In this document: in pieces, positions 49,998-61,821 of the stretch
Numbering within the stretch: the stretch's first letter is position 1
Layout: each line of letters begins with the position of its first letter
Assembly (NCBI GenBank): GCA_023853785.1
Contig: JAJIRX010000602.1
Location: forward strand, 124,001 to 188,000
Reading direction: 5' to 3'
DNA length: 64,000 nucleotides
Origin: Psilocybe azurescens
Taxonomy: Eukaryota > Basidiomycota > Agaricomycetes > Agaricales > Agrocybaceae
Position numbers and translations under genes: made by a program
Notes under the pieces: generated by a model
What the model was told of the DNA's origin: nothing
Seen by the model: the letters and a program-made list of their open reading frames with translations, nothing else
Database searches by the model: none

Positions 49998-52580
49998 TCA
50001 AACTTGCATTTCATGGATAACAATCTCCTCGAAGCTCTTCGAGTCCAAGTCCATCTGCAGCTCAAACTCCTGCGCGTCGTCCCCGGATCCACGCCGGGAT
50101 CCAGCCCACCTATTCCCAGCCCGTGCATGCCTTTCAGGAGGCCCGCACCCATGCCCTTCGCATCGACGCGCTCCATCGAGCCCCTGCTCCGCAGCCGCCT
50201 CCGACTCCGACTCCTCTCCACGTCCTCCTCTCTGCGCCGACCACGCGCCGGACTAGCCCTCTCCCTCTCCCGCCCGCGGCGCTCCCCGACCTCCTCGTCT
50301 CCACGCTTCCATTTCTTCCCCCGCGCCGGCACTGGTGATCCCGACATCGTCTGGTAGATGTAAACGATCAACCCGCGCCCTCGACCCCGCCTGGATCAGC
50401 GCGCGCGCCGCGTTCTGCTGCGCGCCGTACTTCTTGAGCGTGCGCACGATCAGCGCGAGGTACGCCATCCCCACGGCGAACACGAGCGTGATCGCGATGC
50501 GCGGCCCGAGGACGGCACGCGCGCCGAGGGGCGGCCGCTGCTCCGGGTCCAGCACCGAGCCCGTGCGCCAGATGAAGGACAGGATGGACGCGAGGAACAG
50601 CAGCATTGCCCTGCGTTGCATCGCATTGCGTCGAGATCAGCCTTAAAACGGGTATTGATGGGGAAAAAAGAGAAGAAGTAGCACGCACCATGCCATCCAC
50701 ACGGCGGGCGTCGCCAGCAGCACCCAGACGTTCCACCACATAAACGTCTTCGTCTTCTGCGCCTCCTACAAAAAGCGTGATGAGACAAAGCGGTATCAAA
50801 AAAAATTCGGTCAGGTACTTTACCTCTGCCCATCTAGACGCGTGGAACATGCTCCTCATCGTGCCGAACCGGACGATGTACATGCACCCATACGAGAGAC
50901 TCATCAGAGCGCACACCAACGAGAGCAACGCGAACGTCCGCGTCAACGGATCCCCCGCAGCCTCCGGTATCTGGAAAATCGTAAGGATGGCCCTAATCAA
51001 AAACCACATCAAGTTATGTACAGATAAACAAATAAAACTTTGTTGCAAGAGAGAAAGAACCCACGATGCGAGCAGCGCAGAGACGACGTTCAGCGTCTTC
51101 CACTCGCGCAGCAGCGAGTCGATGAACGCCTCCCAGGAGTGCTTGAACCTGATCAGCGCGGGGGACACGAGCGCAGGCGTCCATTCGTCCGGGAACGGCA
51201 GCGGCATGTGCATGAGCCCCGCACCAGGAGCGGTGCCGACCTGCGCCGACAGCCCAATGCCAGACACCGCACCCGGCGACAATGTCGCGGCCGCATTCGC
51301 AGCTTTCCCATTTCCATTCCCATTGCACGGGGCGTCGGGCTTCAAGGCATCGCCAGCGGAAGGAGCATGAGCATGAGCATGATGCCCTCGTATTGTCCCG
51401 CACGACGTGTTGATCATGCGCTGGATGTCCGGCCTGCTGACGTCGGCGTCTTCGAATATGCGGGCCACGCGCGAGAAATACATCGCGGGCAGACGGAGGA
51501 GGAAGTTCAGGTACAGCTCGCGGGGCAGCGTGTCCGCGATGAAGGCCTGCGCGTCATTGAGGAACGCCCGCATAGAGTCGACGGGGACAAGGTCGTCGCA
51601 GTCGTACGCGCCGCTCGATGCCGACCCACCGGCCTCGACGTCGTGACGGTGATGACGCGAGCGAGGTATGCCGCAGAAAGGGAACAGAGCGGACTTGAAG
51701 GGGTCGACTGGGATGAATGGCTCTTCAGCCGACGGTCGATTTGCGCGATGATGGAGGCCTGAGGACCAGTTATGCAGCATCCGAAGAGGCGAAGCTGCGC
51801 GTGACTTTGACTGCGAGGGAGAACGAGAGGTCAAGTGCTGCTCCGAGTCCTCTTCTGTGTGATTGTCCTTGAAAGGAGAGGCACGGAGGGGAGGCGAAGA
51901 GTGTGAAGGGCCGCTTCCTCGCGCCAGTCGTGAGATGGCTGGTTGAATTATATAAGGACAGTGCGGGAATTTTTGAAGACAGTTTACGCACCTTGTCGCA
52001 TCGTGGGCAGCGAAGCGCGGTCGCTCTCAGCTGAGACTCGCTGTCGAGGGGTCTCCTTGCCTGAAGAAATTTGATCTGGCGTATCCTGCCTCTGATGAAA
52101 AGAGGGATGCGGTTCGAACCGCGCGGCGTGCACGGCGCTATGCGGTGTTCCCCACACACTGTAGTTCAGCCTAGGGAGATCAGAACCATCGAAACTGCGT
52201 CGCCATCCGCGCTTGACGTTACTTGAGGTGGAGGATGTCGAAGTTGGCCTTGCGGTTCGGCTGGGAATGTTGCTAGTTGAAGGTAAGGCAGACAGTTTAT
52301 CTGATGAGGTCAGCTTTGAAGATGACGTCGTGTTGTGGGATTCAACTTTAAGCACTCGATCATGAGCCTGGATAGAATGATACAAAATGTCAACACCCAC
52401 CAGGACTTCCAACAGTCGTCGCGGAATTGTTCATCCGAGGTTCTGGATGAGGAACATCCTTTAGGTCGCCAATAGAATATTGAATACACACGATCTCTTA
52501 CCTGGACTAGGACTCGAAGATTCCACCACCATCTCTGGCATGTCGTCCAATGAGGGAAACGGTACGTGTCCAGATTGCAT
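49998..52580 (-). CDS. Multi-pass membrane protein of unknown function (intact copy)
   Basis: Start at 52580 (MQSGHVPFPSLDDMPEMVVE), the exon conserved in the remnants. A Ser-rich disordered N-terminal region follows, then EPFIPVDPFKSALFPFCG, AQAFIADTLPRELYLNFLLR and FPDEWTPALVSPALIRFKHS with WEAFIDSLLREWKTL. Four or more transmembrane helices come next: LNVVSALLASW, FALLSLVCALMSLSYGCMYIV, WNVWVLLATPAVWMAWAMLLFLASILSFIW and IAITLVFAVGMAYLALIV. The tail is Arg/Ser-rich (SRSRRRLRSRGSMERVD). I recognise no named family. Comparison with the remnants shows an extra G at 50328-50329 and a missing C at 50105-50107, which cut the tail frame here. Introns are about 60-70 bp. Confidence 0.75.
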
Positions 52581-53206
52581 GATAGTTCAAGCCTCCGTTG
52601 ATGAATATTGTCAGGGCCCGCGAAGGAGGAGAAGAAAAAGTGTCTTTTGCTCGATCCTTTTTCAAAGGGCTTCGGGAAGAAAGCAGGAGCGAAGAGTGCG
52701 CCATGTCGCAGTGGTCGGGCACTGGTTTATATAGAGGTATTCACAGGTAGCTATGAGTGTAATAACCGCAGTTAGCTTTCAAGGACAATGTCGCATCCGT
52801 GGAAAGCTAATTAAAGTGCTGAATAGACCTGTACTCCGAAGCAACCCTGCATGAACGGAGGAAATCCGGATTTGGCATTGTGGGAGGGAAGAAACACGGT
52901 GTGTCGTCATGCGTCTTGTCACAGCTTCGACGCGGTTAAGCGTGACTGGATTCCTCATTACTCTTGCGCTCATTAGCCTCATGGTTCAGATACATGGAAA
53001 AGTCACTAGCAGAGCAAAAAACACGGCGTATGCGCGACAAGTTCAGTGGCAAGGTGAAATGTAAGCGTTCGAGTCCGATGTTACCCACCAGATATTACAC
53101 TAGTACACACGAGTTGAGTCAGTCGAACAAACAAGTCGATGCATTTATGGTTACAATTGCGATGCAAGACTCAATCTAAAATGAGAAAGATGATTCATGG
53201 AAATGT
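52581..53206. other. Intergenic interval upstream of the membrane-protein gene
   Basis: About 630 bp between the start of the membrane gene and the 3' end of the LRR gene, both on the minus strand. It contains a purine-rich stretch at 52620-52700 just upstream of the start codon, as in a fungal promoter. No gene is recognised. Confidence 0.4.
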
Positions 53207-55917
53207 TCACTCGATCCTGCCACGCAGCCAGCTCAGCAGTCCTTTCGTCCCTCCCTCTCCCATACACGTCTCTGCGGAACCCGGAAACTAAGAAAAAATA
53301 AGTCAGTAAAGAGCTGTGCGCCCAAATAAAAAGCGACCACGAACGTATTCCCATCCACCAAAAACACATCCAGCGGAAGCAGCCCGAGCTCAGGCGGCAG
53401 CTTCCCGATCTCGTTGTCCCGCAAATCAAGCTCCTCCATCTTCCACGCAGGGACTTCCCTGTTCCCCTTGAACGACTCCGCCAGGTCCAAGAACCCGTCC
53501 AGCTCCGAGATCCGGTTGCCCCTCAGGCCGGAGATGGCGCAGCCCCTTTCGGTGCGGCGAGGTCAGTATGAGCTCAGACAGTGCCAGGGATGTGAGCGAG
53601 GCGTCCGTCAGACCGTTGTACGATAGGTTCAGAGTGCGTAGGCTCGGGAACAGCCTGCTCAGTGTCGGAATGACGAGCTCATTTGCGCGCGGTGGGGCGC
53701 TGCTAGTCTCTGCGCTGGCTCCGCTGCCGCTCGATCGGTGCACAGGTACAAGGTCGCCGAGATTACAGCCCTCCAAATCCAGTTCTTCGAGATTGGGCAG
53801 GTATCCGCTCGCGCTCGGTGTTTTCTGGGAAAGCAGGGAGCTCGAACGTCCTATCCATGCGCCTGTTAGCGAGGACGAGGACCCTCAGCGACTGGGCAAA
53901 GGGCTGGGCGACGATCGTAGACAAGGGCAAGGTAGGCGTGGGCACGATCAAATCGGCCGGTGCGCGACGATGCACCGGGCGAGAACGAGGACGACGACGG
54001 AGCAGCCATCGAGAACGCCCTCGCGTGCCCAGCTGCTTTCGTGGGCGGCGCAGAGGCGGGCAATTTAAGCGTCTGAGTATTATGCGGGTGAAATATTGGG
54101 CGCTGCTCAAGCCCGAAGAAGGGCTCGTCTGCGATGGAGAGGAGGATCCTGCGCCTCGTTCTGAAGCTGACCCATCAGCCTCGGCTTGCGCCTGCGCCTG
54201 AGCAGCGGCAGCGGCGGCGGCTCTTGCCCGCCGTCGTCCACCCTCCGTGAGCAAGCCCTGCTCAGCCTCAATCTCCCAGGCCTCTTTCACAACTTCTTTA
54301 GGTTTAGGCTTCGCCGGCGCCGGCTTATTCTGCGCAGGCGGCGTCTTTGCTTGCGCTTTCGGACGTAGTCGCAGATGCGCGCGGCGGAGGCGCAGGTGTG
54401 GACCAGTCGTCGGCCAACGGTGCTTGTGACGCAGCAGCCTTTTTCGCGCTCGCTTTCCGCTCCATCTCCTAATTCCCAAGGCTCTTTCAGCACTTGTTTT
54501 CCAACGAGGACGCGAGCGACGCCGTCGGGGGATCTTCCGTCGAGAAATCGAAATCAAGCTCCTGCTTTAGGTCCTTGAGTGCAAGTTTCGCGGCGTCTGG
54601 CGTAACCTGTGTCTCTGAAATATCCAGCAAACGAAGGGACACAAACCCCGGCTGCGTCAACAAATTTGGCGGGAAGGAGTCGTCGCTTATCGTTGCTTTC
54701 TGCAGCTTGAGCTCTTTCAGCTTCTTCAGAGATGCCAAATTTCGCAGTAGATTCTGTGAAGGACCGAGTGGATTTCCAGACAAATCCAATTTGACCAACG
54801 ACACAGGAATCGAATCATGAACGGAATCGGCGGAAATTTTATTGTAGCTTGCGTCTAGAACGAGAAGGTGGGGCAGAGAGGTAGTCGCGTGTACAACTTG
54901 AGGAGTGAAGAATCCCTCCACTGCTTTGCTGGCCAGGACGTGATCGAGGGTTGGTGCCAGCAAAAGGAGCATTGAAGGGAAGCGATGTAAGGAGATTATA
55001 AGATACATTCAGAGTTGACAATTGCGGAAGTGCGAATAATTTGTCAGGAAGCGAAGTCAACGAATTGTGGGAGAGATCCAGGACAGTCAGCGATGTCAAA
55101 TCCGCAAATGTATTTGGAAGAGACGACAATTTGTTCTTGTGCAACTAAAAGGTATTTAAGTACTAGACATCGTGAGTTTAAGCAACACAAAGACTTACAT
55201 CGATGGTCTTCAAAGAACCAAATAGTGAGATTTCGTGTTGGATCTCCTGGATATCGTTGTTCCAGGCTTTCAAGACGGTCAGATCCTGGGCTTCAAACCA
55301 CGCAGGCTTTTCCCCTCCTCTGCGACCCGGCTTGGATTCGGATGGAGGCAAAACAGGCTCATTAGGCACCGATTTTAGAGGATCCGGGTTCAGACCCAAA
55401 TGTATTTCGAACAAAGCTGACGGCAGACAAGGCAGCGACCTCGTGGCGAGATTAAGCGTTCCTGCCCTTTGATTGAGTTCAGTACTACAAAGCAAACGCA
55501 TATCGGCTCTCACCTGTGCTTCGTGCCTGTTCGATCGTATCGCGGACAGACATTCGTCCGAGGAGGTCTTCTTCTTCTTCGGGTGCCTTGATGTCCGGTA
55601 GAGCATCTGCAAGAGCCCCAACGTCCTCCAATCCTCCAGATCCACCCCCACCTCCTATCCTAGCTTGTGCCTTTTTCGCCTCAGCTCGTTTCAGAGCGAT
55701 CGCCTCTTTGATGCTCAACGTCGGTGTTGGCGTGTCTTCGACCACGGCTGTCCTTTCCACTGCTTTTGTGTCTGGTCGGTGTGGCAGATCGAGCAGTCGA
55801 TATAGTTCGTGTTCTGGTTGCTGAAGGAGAACTGGGTATCGCTATCCGCGACTTCCCCGGCGTGGATGGTGGCTTTAGAGACGTACGAGACGACGATGGC
55901 TGAGGAATTCGCGACAT
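53207..55917 (-). CDS. LRRC40-like leucine-rich repeat protein
   Basis: Starts MSRIPQPSSSRTSLKPPSTP. A conserved helix SIKEAIALKRAEAKKAQA leads to LRRs: LHKNKLSSLPNTFADLTSLT, LDLSHNSLTSLPDKLFALPQ, LNVSYNLLTSLPF, LLVLDASYNKISADSV, LKELKLQKATISDDSF, LRTLNLSYNGLTDASLTSL and ELDLRDNEIGKLPPELGLLP. The C-terminus FLVDGNTFRVPQRRVWEREG, then LLSWLRGRIE, matches the capping segment of LRRC40. A Lys/Pro/Ala-rich spacer (about 54100-54480) interrupts the repeats. The frame is broken at several short runs, for example TTTT 55763-55766, 54470-54472, TTT 54346-54348 and CCC 53249-53251. The last must be corrected to reach the conserved C-terminus with a stop at 53207. Function unknown, probably a protein-binding scaffold. 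Confidence 0.78.
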
Positions 55918-56195
55918 TGAGTATTATAGTAAGACCGTACTGTGGGCGTAGATGTATAGAAATGTAGAAATGTGATTTTGAGACGGTGAAAGAATGGGAC
56001 TTAGTCGCGAAACCTTGGCGAACCGTGTCGCGGAGGCAGAATGTTTAAAGCTCCGCTTTGAGCCTTTCTGTGCCTGACTCCCAGGCCCGTTGATTGTGAA
56101 CAATAATCTGACCCTTCAATTTCAGTCGTTTTCTGGATTTTTATCTCGCCAGGATCTTGCTATATACCACTCATCTCATAAATATATTTTAGACG
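55918..56195. promoter_or_regulatory. Divergent promoter region, LRR protein / GH85
   Basis: 278 bp between two divergent start codons. No specific element can be named. Confidence 0.4.
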
Positions 56196-58751
56196 ATGCC
56201 AATCACTGGAAACACTATACCACCGCCTCGGCAACCTTTGTATTTCAAATCGTTGAAGGAGCTCGACAACTGGTCAGCAGGAAGTGCATCGAAGCGCTTC
56301 GATGGGATTGTGAAGTACAAACCTAGAAGACCCGGTGTCGAAGCCCTAAATAGAGGGAAACTTCTGGTATAATGACATTGTCGTGAAATCTGTAGGATCT
56401 GATTTGTTCTAAAGGTTTGCCATGATTACAAGGTGATCCCAAAACGATCAAGATTATAGTGCGGGGAACTGAGTCATAGAACTTCGATTCTGCTAGGGGA
56501 GGCTATACCGAGAGCCCCTTTGCTCGATCTTACACGTTTAACTTTTGGCCGACTTGCGATACATTTATCTAGTAAGTCCTCTACTCTGGTGGAAACATAG
56601 ATCTAAGATGTCCGCAGCTTTTCTCATCAACGAGTAACGGTTCCACCTCCTGGATGGATATCTGCGGCTCATAGACAAGGCGTCAAGATGCTCGGCACAT
56701 TGTCTGTACTATCTGCAAGCTCGTGATCTCCTCGTTCTGATATAGATTCTAGGATTTTTGAAGGGGGCGGAGAAGAAGACTGCCTTCGTTTGCTCGTTGG
56801 GAAAATGCCAACGTCGAAGACAGGGCAGGTAGGACAATCAACAACTTCGATGACCCTTCCTTTATCACCGTACTACGCGACAGTTCTAGCTGAACTTGCT
56901 CGAGAACGTGGATTCGATGGATACCTGCTCAATTTTGAATGTCCTCTAGCTGGTGGTGTCGAACAAACGCGTGCTCTGGCAGCCTGGATCACACTGTTGC
57001 ATTCGGAAATTCTAGAGAAAAGTGGGACCTCATGGTGAAACTTTATGGTATGTTAGCACTATCTTCACGGCTTCGCTGAGATCTAATGCATCTACAGGTA
57101 CGACAGCGTGATTATCGATGGCAGGCTCGCGTGGCAGGATCGTCTGAATAGCTACAACCTGCCTTTTTTCTTGTCTTCGAGTGGATTTTTTCCAACTACA
57201 CAGTGAGTCACACCTTTTACATCAGGAAGAGCTTACCTGAGAGATGTATAGTGGCGAGCGGACTATCCGGCACCCCACAGCTCAGTATTTTCTCAGCTTG
57301 GACCCGGCACTCGTAGAAAACACAGCCGACTCCCACTCCCAGCGTACACAGAAAACCTTGCAGGAAATATACATGGGAGTCGACGTCTGGGGTCGTGGCT
57401 CACACGGAGGCGGCGGTTTGGGATGTTACAAAGCCATCAGCCATATTTCACCAGAATCACTCGGGCTGAGCGTAGCCCTATTCGGACAGGCCTGGACATG
57501 GGAGAGCGAGCAAGATAAGCCTGGCTGGACTTGGGACAGTTGGTGGGAATACGAGAGCAAGCTGTGGGTTGGCCCGGTCGACGGGCCCGTCGAGGTCCCG
57601 GAAGCACCGCGCAGGCAGGGCGAGCCGGAGTGCTTGCACGGCCCGTTCGTACCTATCTCGTCGTTCTTCCTCCAACTTCCTCCACCTGACCCATCACAAA
57701 TCCGCTTCCATACCACATTCTGCCCCGGAACCGGTCTGGGCTGGTTCGTCAATGGCAACAAAGTGTACACCAGCGCCAATGGCTGGACAGACGTAGACAA
57801 ACAAACTAGCGTTGGGGATTTCTTGTGGCCCTGTCCGAAGTTGTACTGGGAGGACGAACGAGAAGACGAGATCCCTAAGGCATTGTCGACCTTCTGCATG
57901 GACGACGCGTGGAACGGAGGCAATTCTATTAGAATCAGCATATCATCTCCCAGGTTCAGAGGAATGAAGTCGCGGCATACAGACCTCTTTGGCTTCCTGT
58001 TCAGTCCCTGAGCATAACATCACGCCAATCTTACGAAGCGAGCATAATTTACAAGATTGATCAAGACTCGACCTCAGAACTAGACACCGAATTCGCGTTG
58101 GCTGTCAGGTCGCTGCCAGGATCGACCGACGACCTCGTCTGCAATATTGGATTAAATTCGACAGAGGAGCTCGCGGGCGGCTGGAACAAGTTGACGATCC
58201 AGTTCAATACTTCCACAAGCGATGGAATATCTTCTCCTCCCACTCATGTCGCAATCGGCCTTGTAGTCGCGATCCTGACCGAAGAACCTTCTAAACCTGT
58301 GCGATTGTCGTTCCTCCTTGGCCAACTTAATGCCTCTGCGCACCTCCCCAACCATTCTCGGAAGAAGATCCTATCATTCTCTGGGCAGATTATTCCCCGA
58401 AATCTCCAGGTCCTCAAGGGGCTGCGGCACGTTTCTCGGGCACTCTGACTTTGGGAGGTGGCAGCATGCTTCCCGCGTCTGACAAAACTGAATGTCGCCT
58501 CGCCAGAAGACCCGCTATCAGCATGGAACAGCCAGCCCACCATCGACTGGTTCCCATCTTACATCTACTTCAACATCTACGCACTACCTTTCATAGATCA
58601 ATGGAACGTCGGGCCCGTAGAAAAGGCCGTATGGATCGGAACGTCCGGGTGGGACGGCCAAAAGAACGGCTTCGACGTGCTACCTGAGAACCTCCCGATT
58701 ACCGTGCCTGCAAGCAACATCAAAGTGCGGTTCTTCATCCAAGGGCGTTAA
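56196..58751 (+). CDS. GH85 endo-beta-N-acetylglucosaminidase (ENGase-like)
   Basis: Start at 56196 (MPITGNTIPPPRQPLYFKSL), with SLKELDNWSAGSASKRFDGI following. GH85 features in order: ISAAHRQGVKMLGTLIFEGG (split by an intron), GFDGYLLNFECPLAGG with the catalytic Asn-x-Glu (56915-56960), YDSVIIDGRLAWQDRLNSYN (57100-57160) and YMGVDVWGRGSHGGGGLG (57370-57423). A beta-rich C-terminal domain ends VPASNIKVRFFIQGR. The enzyme cleaves the chitobiose core of N-glycans; the absence of a signal peptide suggests a cytosolic role in degrading misfolded glycoproteins. Breaks are seen at AAAA 57018-57021 (before HGETLWYDS), CCC 57949-57951, GGGG 58418-58421 and CCC 58472-58474. All are one-base events in homopolymers. 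Confidence 0.88.
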
Positions 58752-58901
58752 TGACCGCGGCGAGGTACTCAAATGGGAAAAATCTGCGTATATTGACGTT
58801 TCGGCGTGAAGCCACTAGGCTTCGGAATTCGTGGATGTTGATTTTGATAGTGTACATAATATACATATGCCCCCGTGATACATGCGATAAGGTTACAATC
58901 T

Positions 58902-61305
58902 TCAAGGTGTATCTCTGAAACCCATGAGATACTGCATGATTTGGAATGCCGCCTATGAAGAAAGCGAGTTAGGTTGATTATCACATCGTACGTTCAGACC
59001 AGGACAAGACTTACTTTAGGAGAATATTGCGGCACCCTGGAGAACATACGCATCAGCATCGGGTAGGTGAAGTGAGTAATGAGATGAACGACGTACATAT
59101 GGCCGCTGAGCTCGACCTCGAAGTAAGTCAGTCCACGCTCGGTATGTGTGGTACCGAGAGCACCGACACCATCTACTAGGAAGCTGTCGTTGGCGATGGG
59201 TTTTGGAATCCTTGCAATCCATTCCAAGTCATGCTATCGACCAATGCTTTCATCAGCATTGACAAAACGAAACACTAGCTCGGTTAGACGCACTTTTGAA
59301 TAACAATCCTTGTCCTGATGGTTTTGATCTGTCAGTGGCATGAAACACTCGGAAGAATGGCAATAAAGACGAACCCTTCGGAAATAAGAATGAAATCAGC
59401 CAAGCCATGGACAATGACAGTCCTGTTGCTCTTCTCGATGACGTTGGGCAGAACTGTGAATGCAGGAGGGAGACTGGCGTCTCCTTTCGGGAACACGTCG
59501 ATGTCGGAACACTCTTTCCAATCAACATTCAGAGGAGCATGGATAGCCTTCTTCACATCTGTCCTGTTGAAGTAAAGCGGGAGTCTGCTCTTGCTCGAAC
59601 GAACCACTGATAAGCGAGAGAGAGAGAAACAGATATTGAGCGATTCCTGTGCTAGGTTCTTCTGTGTAATGAAACTCACGGGAACCCGAGAACATCCCAC
59701 AGAATTGGGAAAGTATCGAAAATTCGATAGATGTTGAACGCAGGGTTAATGGTGAGTGCAGCGTTGAAGATCGTGTCCCATACATCACATCCCCTTGGAG
59801 TGCGTGTACTGCCGTTCGGAAGAGGGAGCAGGCCTTTGGGTGGGTAGTTGAGGAACTTGTCCGAATAGCCCGTGTAGTTGCATTTAGCGTTTATCTGCTC
59901 GAGCTCGGCCATGAACGATTGGCTTGTGGATATTGTGAGTTGAAAAACAAGGCTTTGAAGCAGATAGTGTTCTTACTTGAAGGAGAATACGTTTTCATAT
60001 TTCTTAACGAAATTAACAGCTGGAATTTGTTCCTGAACGACATCGAAAGAGAGAGAGGCTATTGAAAGCTATTAGACTAGAAGTAAAAGCAGAAGTAGAT
60101 GAATAAACTCGCGATCTGAAATCCATATTCCTTGTAGATCAAGGTCAAGCAGCTTCGGATTCTCGTAAATGAAGTTCGCGATGTCTGAAAAGTTCGAAAG
60201 AATTTAGTAGATGTCATTGCGAATGAAAGAGAAAGAACAGACAAGGAACATAAGTCCCTGCATACTGCAAAAGGTAGATGACTCAATATGTTTTGAAGGT
60301 TTTTGTTGGTGATGTCACAGATGCTTACACTTTCTCCGGTAAGATATAGTTTCTTATTCTTCATCTCCGGGAAGACGATCAAGAATTGTTGGAGGAATCC
60401 GACCAATTGGGCAGCAACGTCATCCTCATTCTGAGATTTTTATCAGAACAAACGTTCGCTCTGATATCAAGATCTAAGAACTCACTTTGATATTCGGCGT
60501 TCCTTGAGAAAACCCAGTGCCGACAGGCTGCTCAACCCACAACACGCTTGACAGATTGGTCCAACTAAATTGATTCGGAATCGGTTTGGCTGTGCCCGTA
60601 CTCCAAGAGAAAGGCTAAGCAAAGGAGAAAACCAAATAATCAGCTGTGCTCTTATTATAACGTGGAAAGCATGTCCACGCTATATACGCACCCCATTCTC
60701 CTGCACGAGCCCCTCCATCGACGAGCATCCGGGACCGCCGTTCGTCCTAATTATAGAAACACAATTAACACGCTATCCCCTTCTAAGGCGCTTGTTTCCA
60801 TTTTTTCTCACCAGAAAATCAAATCTTCGGAGGAACCTTGCGGACCGGGCGGGAAGAACCAGAAAAAGAGCTGGAGCACGACACGGACGCGTTCAGTCGG
60901 TCAGGAACGATAGGAATGGAGGGCAGGCCACGTACTTGTCTGGTCTCAGACTTGTTTCCACTGATTGGCAGCAGACCGGACCAGCTGGGGCCCACATCAA
61001 AGTCCACCTCGGGAATGCTCTTTCCATCGACAAAGAATTCTGTAATCGCCGAGAAGCAAATCGGTGAGCAATGAAAGTATTGGAATGGCTTGAATGAATC
61101 AAGGCGTACTGGAGGCTGCGGGATTGGAGAAAGTAATGTTCTGAACTGCCTGTCGCCTTATGGGAGCTGTTGCCTGGAATCGTTTGGCTGCTTCGAGTTG
61201 GCGGGCGTGAATGTCTTTCTTGCGCATTTGCCGACCATGTACGGGTAGAGATATGAGAGCAGCCGTCGCTGCTAGCGCCGCTACCACCTTGCTAAACGTG
61301 AGCAT
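58902..61305 (-). CDS. Serine carboxypeptidase, family S10
   Basis: Start at 61305 gives a signal peptide ([20 protein letters not shown]) and a basic propeptide. Hallmarks are [18 protein letters not shown] (oxyanion-hole loop, 60740 region), [32 protein letters not shown] with the nucleophile Ser beside an intron (about 60330), [10 protein letters not shown] with the catalytic Asp (about 59400) and ELSGHM-VPQYSPKA with the catalytic His (59100-59040). It ends [10 protein letters not shown] at 58902. Several NxS/T sequons and paired cysteines fit a secreted or vacuolar enzyme that removes C-terminal residues. About ten introns. No frame break seen. Confidence 0.92.
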
Positions 61306-61821
61306 CCTGGACAGAGTGCCAGCAAAAGGAGGACCAGAAAAGACCAGAGACCTGTGCACTTGATTTTTCCGCATTGCGTTATATATCAAATTCGAATACC
61401 CATCTCATCATGCGATGGCCTTCCAGCGAACACTCTCGATTCTTGAACAGCTCTCCAACAATTCCCCATATCACAAGCGTGATCTCCGGTGTGGTGTGAT
61501 CCCACATGGGTATATATCAAGATAAGCGGTGCCGTGGCCATTTTTAGCACAATTGCACAATTGCACCGAAATCAGGTGCGGTTCGTTGGCCATATTTTGG
61601 CGAGTGAAAACAGCGTAATATAAGTAAAAGAATGTTTAGCAACTGATAACATGGGTATGGATACTAGTAAATAGGAATAAGTGCTTTGCAACCTGACACA
61701 TCGTACATTCTTACATGCGGATATGCGGTTGCCTGCGTGGCAGGTGTCTATAGAGAGAACTTCTATCTCCAGAAGTGCATGCGAGAAAAGGTGTGACGGT
61801 GTAGGCGGCTCCACGGCTGCT
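61306..61821. other. Intergenic interval
   Basis: About 515 bp between the carboxypeptidase start and the Pdx2 stop, both on the minus strand, so it holds the carboxypeptidase promoter and the Pdx2 3' untranslated region. A long open frame on the minus strand at 61572-62012 only overlaps the Pdx2 tail in another frame. Confidence 0.5.

Larger units (their letters stand above)
38888..50400. repeat. Tandem segmental duplication, four units of a two-gene module
   Basis: Units begin at 38888, 42554 and 45671, each marked by a TTTTGACACGTCAATATAGC-like sequence. A fourth, shortened unit begins near 48097. Unit 1 is 3666 bp, of which 550 bp is a transposon plus its target duplication, leaving 3116 bp. 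Unit 2 is 3117 bp, so the match in length is nearly exact. Each unit carries a small secreted protein gene on + followed by a membrane-gene remnant on -. The fourth ends in the intact membrane gene. Sequence identity is very high by eye, so the expansion is recent. Confidence 0.9.
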
